The notes under the pieces are model-generated. The model was not told where the DNA came from. It worked only from the letters and a program-made list of their open reading frames with translations, and searched no databases. A program made the translations under genes and the position numbers. Shown in pieces: positions 61,993 through 64,000 of a DNA stretch of 64,000 nucleotides (its first letter is position 1; each line of letters begins with the position of its first letter). The stretch is from contig NZ_CP060634.1 of the NCBI RefSeq assembly GCF_014337195.1, forward strand, positions 124,001-188,000. Direction: 5' to 3'. Source of the DNA: Qiania dongpingensis. GTDB taxonomy: Bacteria; Bacillota; Clostridia; Lachnospirales; Lachnospiraceae.

Positions 61993-62040
61993 AAATATGC
62001 TGGATTGGGCAGTTGCGGCCTTGTTCGGCATATTTTTTTA
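61993..62040. terminator. Possible terminator between convergent genes
   Basis: AAATATGC (61993-62000) can pair with GCATATTT (62028-62035) across a 27-base loop, and T residues follow. The stem is short and the loop long, so efficiency is doubtful. Confidence 0.4.
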
Positions 62041-62045
62041 TCGGT

Positions 62046-62873
62046 TCATGCCGTTTCCGGATGCCGTTCTTCCCACCTGGACAGAAGAAAAATGATAAAA
62101 AATCCTGCCGCCGCCCAAAAGATGCAGGAAAAGATTTCTTTCCCGGCCGGCATTCGCGGGATTTCGCCCATGATATCTCCGATGGAACCCATCACGAATC
62201 CCAATATGATCATATAGGTGGGATGAGGATATCGTTTCATGGCTGTTTCCAGAAATCTGGTCAGCAGAAGAATACCCAGGATACATCCTGCGCCAAAGGG
62301 AAGAAGGGCCAGGAAATTTCTGTCTCCAAGCGCGCCGAAAATAAAATTATAGACTCCCATCATATACAGCATGGAAGAAAAAGAAATCCCAGGCAAAACT
62401 AACGCCAGTGCACCTAAAATACCGGCCAGAAACTGGATGAGGAAACTGATGAGGCCCCCGTTTCCGGCATGAAACAGATTTTTCGGAAGCATGGCGATGC
62501 CAAATACAAGGGCCAGTCCGGCGGCAAGATAGAGGAAGCTTATAAAGGTCAGGCGTTCCGTCCTAGTTTCTTTATAGATGACCGGAATCCCTCCGATGAC
62601 AGCTCCGATCACAAAGAATCCCATTTCCTGTGGAAAATGACGGTTCAGGGAAGCCATGGGCCCCGATAAGATCAAGAATGCGGCTCCGGCTCCCAGCACG
62701 AACTGGAGCAAAAAGAAAAAACTCTCTTTTTTGTGCTTCATAAAGGAACTGACCGATGAAATCATGCGGTCATATATGTTAAAGATCATGGACATGGTTC
62801 CGCCGCTGACCCCTGGGATCAGCATGGAGCCGCCGATGATAAACCCTTTGATTATCGTTGAAATCTCGAACAT
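62046..62873 (-). CDS. popT: DUF368 membrane protein, PopT-type undecaprenyl-phosphate translocase
   Basis: A 275-residue integral membrane protein with about eight helices. The DUF368 opening Gly-Phe-Ile-Ile-Gly-Gly-Ser-Met-Leu-Ile-Pro-Gly-Val-Ser-Gly-Gly-Thr is present at 9-25, and a second inverted half carries Val-Leu-Pro-Gly-Ile-Ser-Phe-Ser. DUF368 proteins have been identified as PopT, which recycles undecaprenyl phosphate across the membrane for cell-wall synthesis. ATG at 62873 follows AGAAAGG; ATG at 62891 is an alternative. The remaining upstream in-frame codons look non-coding. Confidence 0.85.
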   Translation of the reverse strand: MFEISTIIKGFIIGGSMLIPGVSGGTMSMIFNIYDRMISSVSSFMKHKKESFFFLLQFVLGAGAAFLILSGPMASLNRHFPQEMGFFVIGAVIGGIPVIYKETRTERLTFISFLYLAAGLALVFGIAMLPKNLFHAGNGGLISFLIQFLAGILGALALVLPGISFSSMLYMMGVYNFIFGALGDRNFLALLPFGAGCILGILLLTRFLETAMKRYPHPTYMIILGFVMGSIGDIMGEIPRMPAGKEIFSCIFWAAAGFFIIFLLSRWEERHPETA

Positions 62874-63007
62874 TCTGTCTGCCTTTCTCATATTTTCTCT
62901 TGAATTGTGTAAACAAGATGACGTGAAATTGATACCACTATAACAGACGAGGAGCCGTCTGTCCATAATTCCGGCATGAGCTTGATGCTTTCTTAACACA
63001 TTTTACT

Positions 63008-63133
63008 TAGTACTTTTGGATTCTCCGGATAACTTCTATTCCTTTGATTCCATAAAAGGATTGGATATCCGCACGGCCCGCGCGCCTTATGGCTGCCCGC
63101 GAGCCGCCTGGATGGAATCGGATTCCTCCTGCC
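63008..63133 (+). repeat. Dispersed repeat, copy C (internally deleted)
   Basis: It starts with the same edge as copy A (TACTTTTGGATTC), jumps to the GATTCC...GGATATCCGCACGGCCCGCGCG part of block 1 and then directly to block 2 (GAGCCGCCTGGATGGAATCG). The other 60-75% of the full element is missing. It lies in the gene-free region between popT and the ABC binding protein. Confidence 0.7.
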
Positions 63134-63207
63134 CATAGTACTGCATTCGTTTCCAGCCTGTTTATACAACTCTATGCAAATGTTAAAAAAATATCCCCCG
63201 GGGCGGC

Positions 63208-63236
63208 TTCCAGAAGAAGCTCGAATTATGTATAAT
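63208..63236 (+). promoter_or_regulatory. Promoter of the ABC binding-protein gene
   Basis: A perfect TATAAT (63231-63236) has a weak -35 (TTCCAG, 63208-63213) at 17-base spacing. The start codon is 44 bases downstream. Confidence 0.5.
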
Positions 63237-63279
63237 AAACCCGTTGGCTGGAAATGCACAAAACAGGAGGATGGAAAAG

Positions 63280-64000
63280 ATGAAAAAGGGAATGAAGGCA
63301 CTCGCAGTGCTTTTATGTATAACCGCTTTGGCAGCAGGATGCGGCAGATCCGGAGATTCCGGGACATCGACAGTCAAGCCGAGCCAGACGACAGACGGCG
63401 CAGAGAAGACGGAGAAGGAAGAGACAGAGAAAAACGAGGGGGAACCTGCGGAAGCAAAAACAGAGGTGACCATCGGCTTTTCCAGTGAAGGGGATTCTTT
63501 CGATCCCTGTACAGGATTCGGATACACAGGCTCTCCTCTTTATTCTAGCCTGGTAAAAGTAAACGGCGACGATCAGCTGGAAAATGATCTGGCTACAGAA
63601 TATACGGTCAATGACGACGCGCTGACATGGACTTTTAAAATAAGAGACGATGTGACGTTTACTAATGGTGATCCACTGAAGGCTTCCGATGTGGCTTTCT
63701 CGTTCAACACCGCCAAGGAAAAGGCCACTTACATGGATCTGACCATGATGGAGAGCTGCCTCGCAACGGATGATACTACTGTTGAATTCAAGCTGTCAAA
63801 GCCCTGTGTGACATTTATCTATACAGTCGCTCAGATGGGTATCGTGCCGGAGCATGCCTACAGTGATAAATTTGGTCTGGAGGTGGACCAGATCATCGGC
63901 TCAGGTCCTTATAAAATGGTCCAGTGGGATAAAGGACAGCAGTTTATCCTGGAAGCAAACGAAAGCTACTATGGCGAACAGCCTAAGATAAAGAGAGCGG
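63280..64000 (+). CDS. ABC transporter substrate-binding lipoprotein, peptide/nickel type (partial)
   Basis: The first 240 residues of a family 5 solute-binding protein (oligopeptide, dipeptide or nickel). A lipoprotein signal ends in Leu-Ala-Ala-Gly-Cys (Cys21), and a Lys/Glu/Thr-rich linker runs to about 64. The mature domain starts with Thr-Ile-Gly-Phe and includes the family stretch Phe-Lys-Ile-Arg-Asp-Asp-Val-Thr-Phe-Thr-Asn-Gly-Asp-Pro-Leu and Asp-Val-Ala-Phe-Ser. ACAGGAGG at 63263-63270 serves ATG at 63280 (an in-frame ATG lies at 63271). The reading frame runs off the window, so permease genes would lie beyond. The ligand is unknown. Confidence 0.9.
   Translation, partial: MKKGMKALAVLLCITALAAGCGRSGDSGTSTVKPSQTTDGAEKTEKEETEKNEGEPAEAKTEVTIGFSSEGDSFDPCTGFGYTGSPLYSSLVKVNGDDQLENDLATEYTVNDDALTWTFKIRDDVTFTNGDPLKASDVAFSFNTAKEKATYMDLTMMESCLATDDTTVEFKLSKPCVTFIYTVAQMGIVPEHAYSDKFGLEVDQIIGSGPYKMVQWDKGQQFILEANESYYGEQPKIKRA

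Noticed and set aside
1..64000. tRNA, rRNA, CRISPR arrays, prophage or transposase genes
   Set aside because: Nothing recognisable by eye; a dedicated RNA search could still find a small RNA I missed.

Overview
The window looks like a chromosome segment of an anaerobic, endospore-forming Firmicute, most likely a Lachnospiraceae (Clostridium cluster XIVa) member. Support comes from an alpha/beta-type small acid-soluble spore protein, a YlbJ-like sporulation membrane protein beside rsmD-coaD (the Bacillus ylb order), RecU, a HisZ/short-HisG ATP phosphoribosyltransferase, an FprA flavodiiron protein, ECF-type vitamin transport, AGGAGG ribosome sites and sortase-type surface proteins. I saw no rRNA, tRNA, CRISPR array, phage or insertion sequence with a transposase. 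The species cannot be named from what I see.

Layout. 1-6 kb: cell-wall elongation pair (SEDS glycosyltransferase and transpeptidase PBP, with an unusually long reading-frame overlap), a Nudix hydrolase, an M32 carboxypeptidase and an MBL-fold hydrolase. 6-8.3 kb: a sortase-anchored adhesin with a predicted internal thioester domain and SpaA/Cna-B domains. 8.3-26 kb: a corrinoid-related island. A first cobalamin riboswitch with a terminator precedes an eight-gene operon: a ChlD-like and a ChlI-like AAA+ protein, a radical SAM/SPASM protein, a CobN-like large chelatase subunit, an ECF transporter (T, double ATPase, S) and a membrane-anchored DUF4430 (transcobalamin beta-domain-like) protein. 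An AraC/GyrI-type regulator follows, then a second cobalamin riboswitch in front of a 1327-residue wall-anchored protein with a beta-propeller. The island reads as surface capture, import and metal-centre processing of a corrinoid or related tetrapyrrole. This is the most interesting part of the window.

26-33 kb: PRPP synthetase (minus strand), then DUF512 protein, der, plsY, gpsA and fprA. 33-45 kb: two divergent MATE exporters, HAD phosphatase, a duplicated DUF305 protein, LUD protein, an orphan PTS EIIC, a Nit2-like amidase, SASP, rsmD-coaD-coiled-coil protein and YlbJ. 45-56 kb: PepD, M23 peptidase, small alarmone synthetase, RsmF-like methyltransferase, HAD, YgiQ radical SAM, beta-CASP nuclease, a membrane protein, RluA-type synthase and RecU. 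56-61.5 kb: a his operon (hisZ-G-D-B and a fused HisF-like/HisI/HisE gene) driven by a perfect consensus promoter that overlaps the recU stop codon. 61.5-64 kb: a hypothetical protein, a PopT/DUF368 membrane protein and the start of a peptide-type ABC binding lipoprotein.

A dispersed repeat family occurs three times: 33107-33657, inverted at 43261-43970, and internally deleted at 63008-63133. The copies look like non-autonomous mobile elements with imperfect inverted ends. No function outside the recognised families has been demonstrated here. Statements about the corrinoid island's function are inference from riboswitches, domains and gene order.
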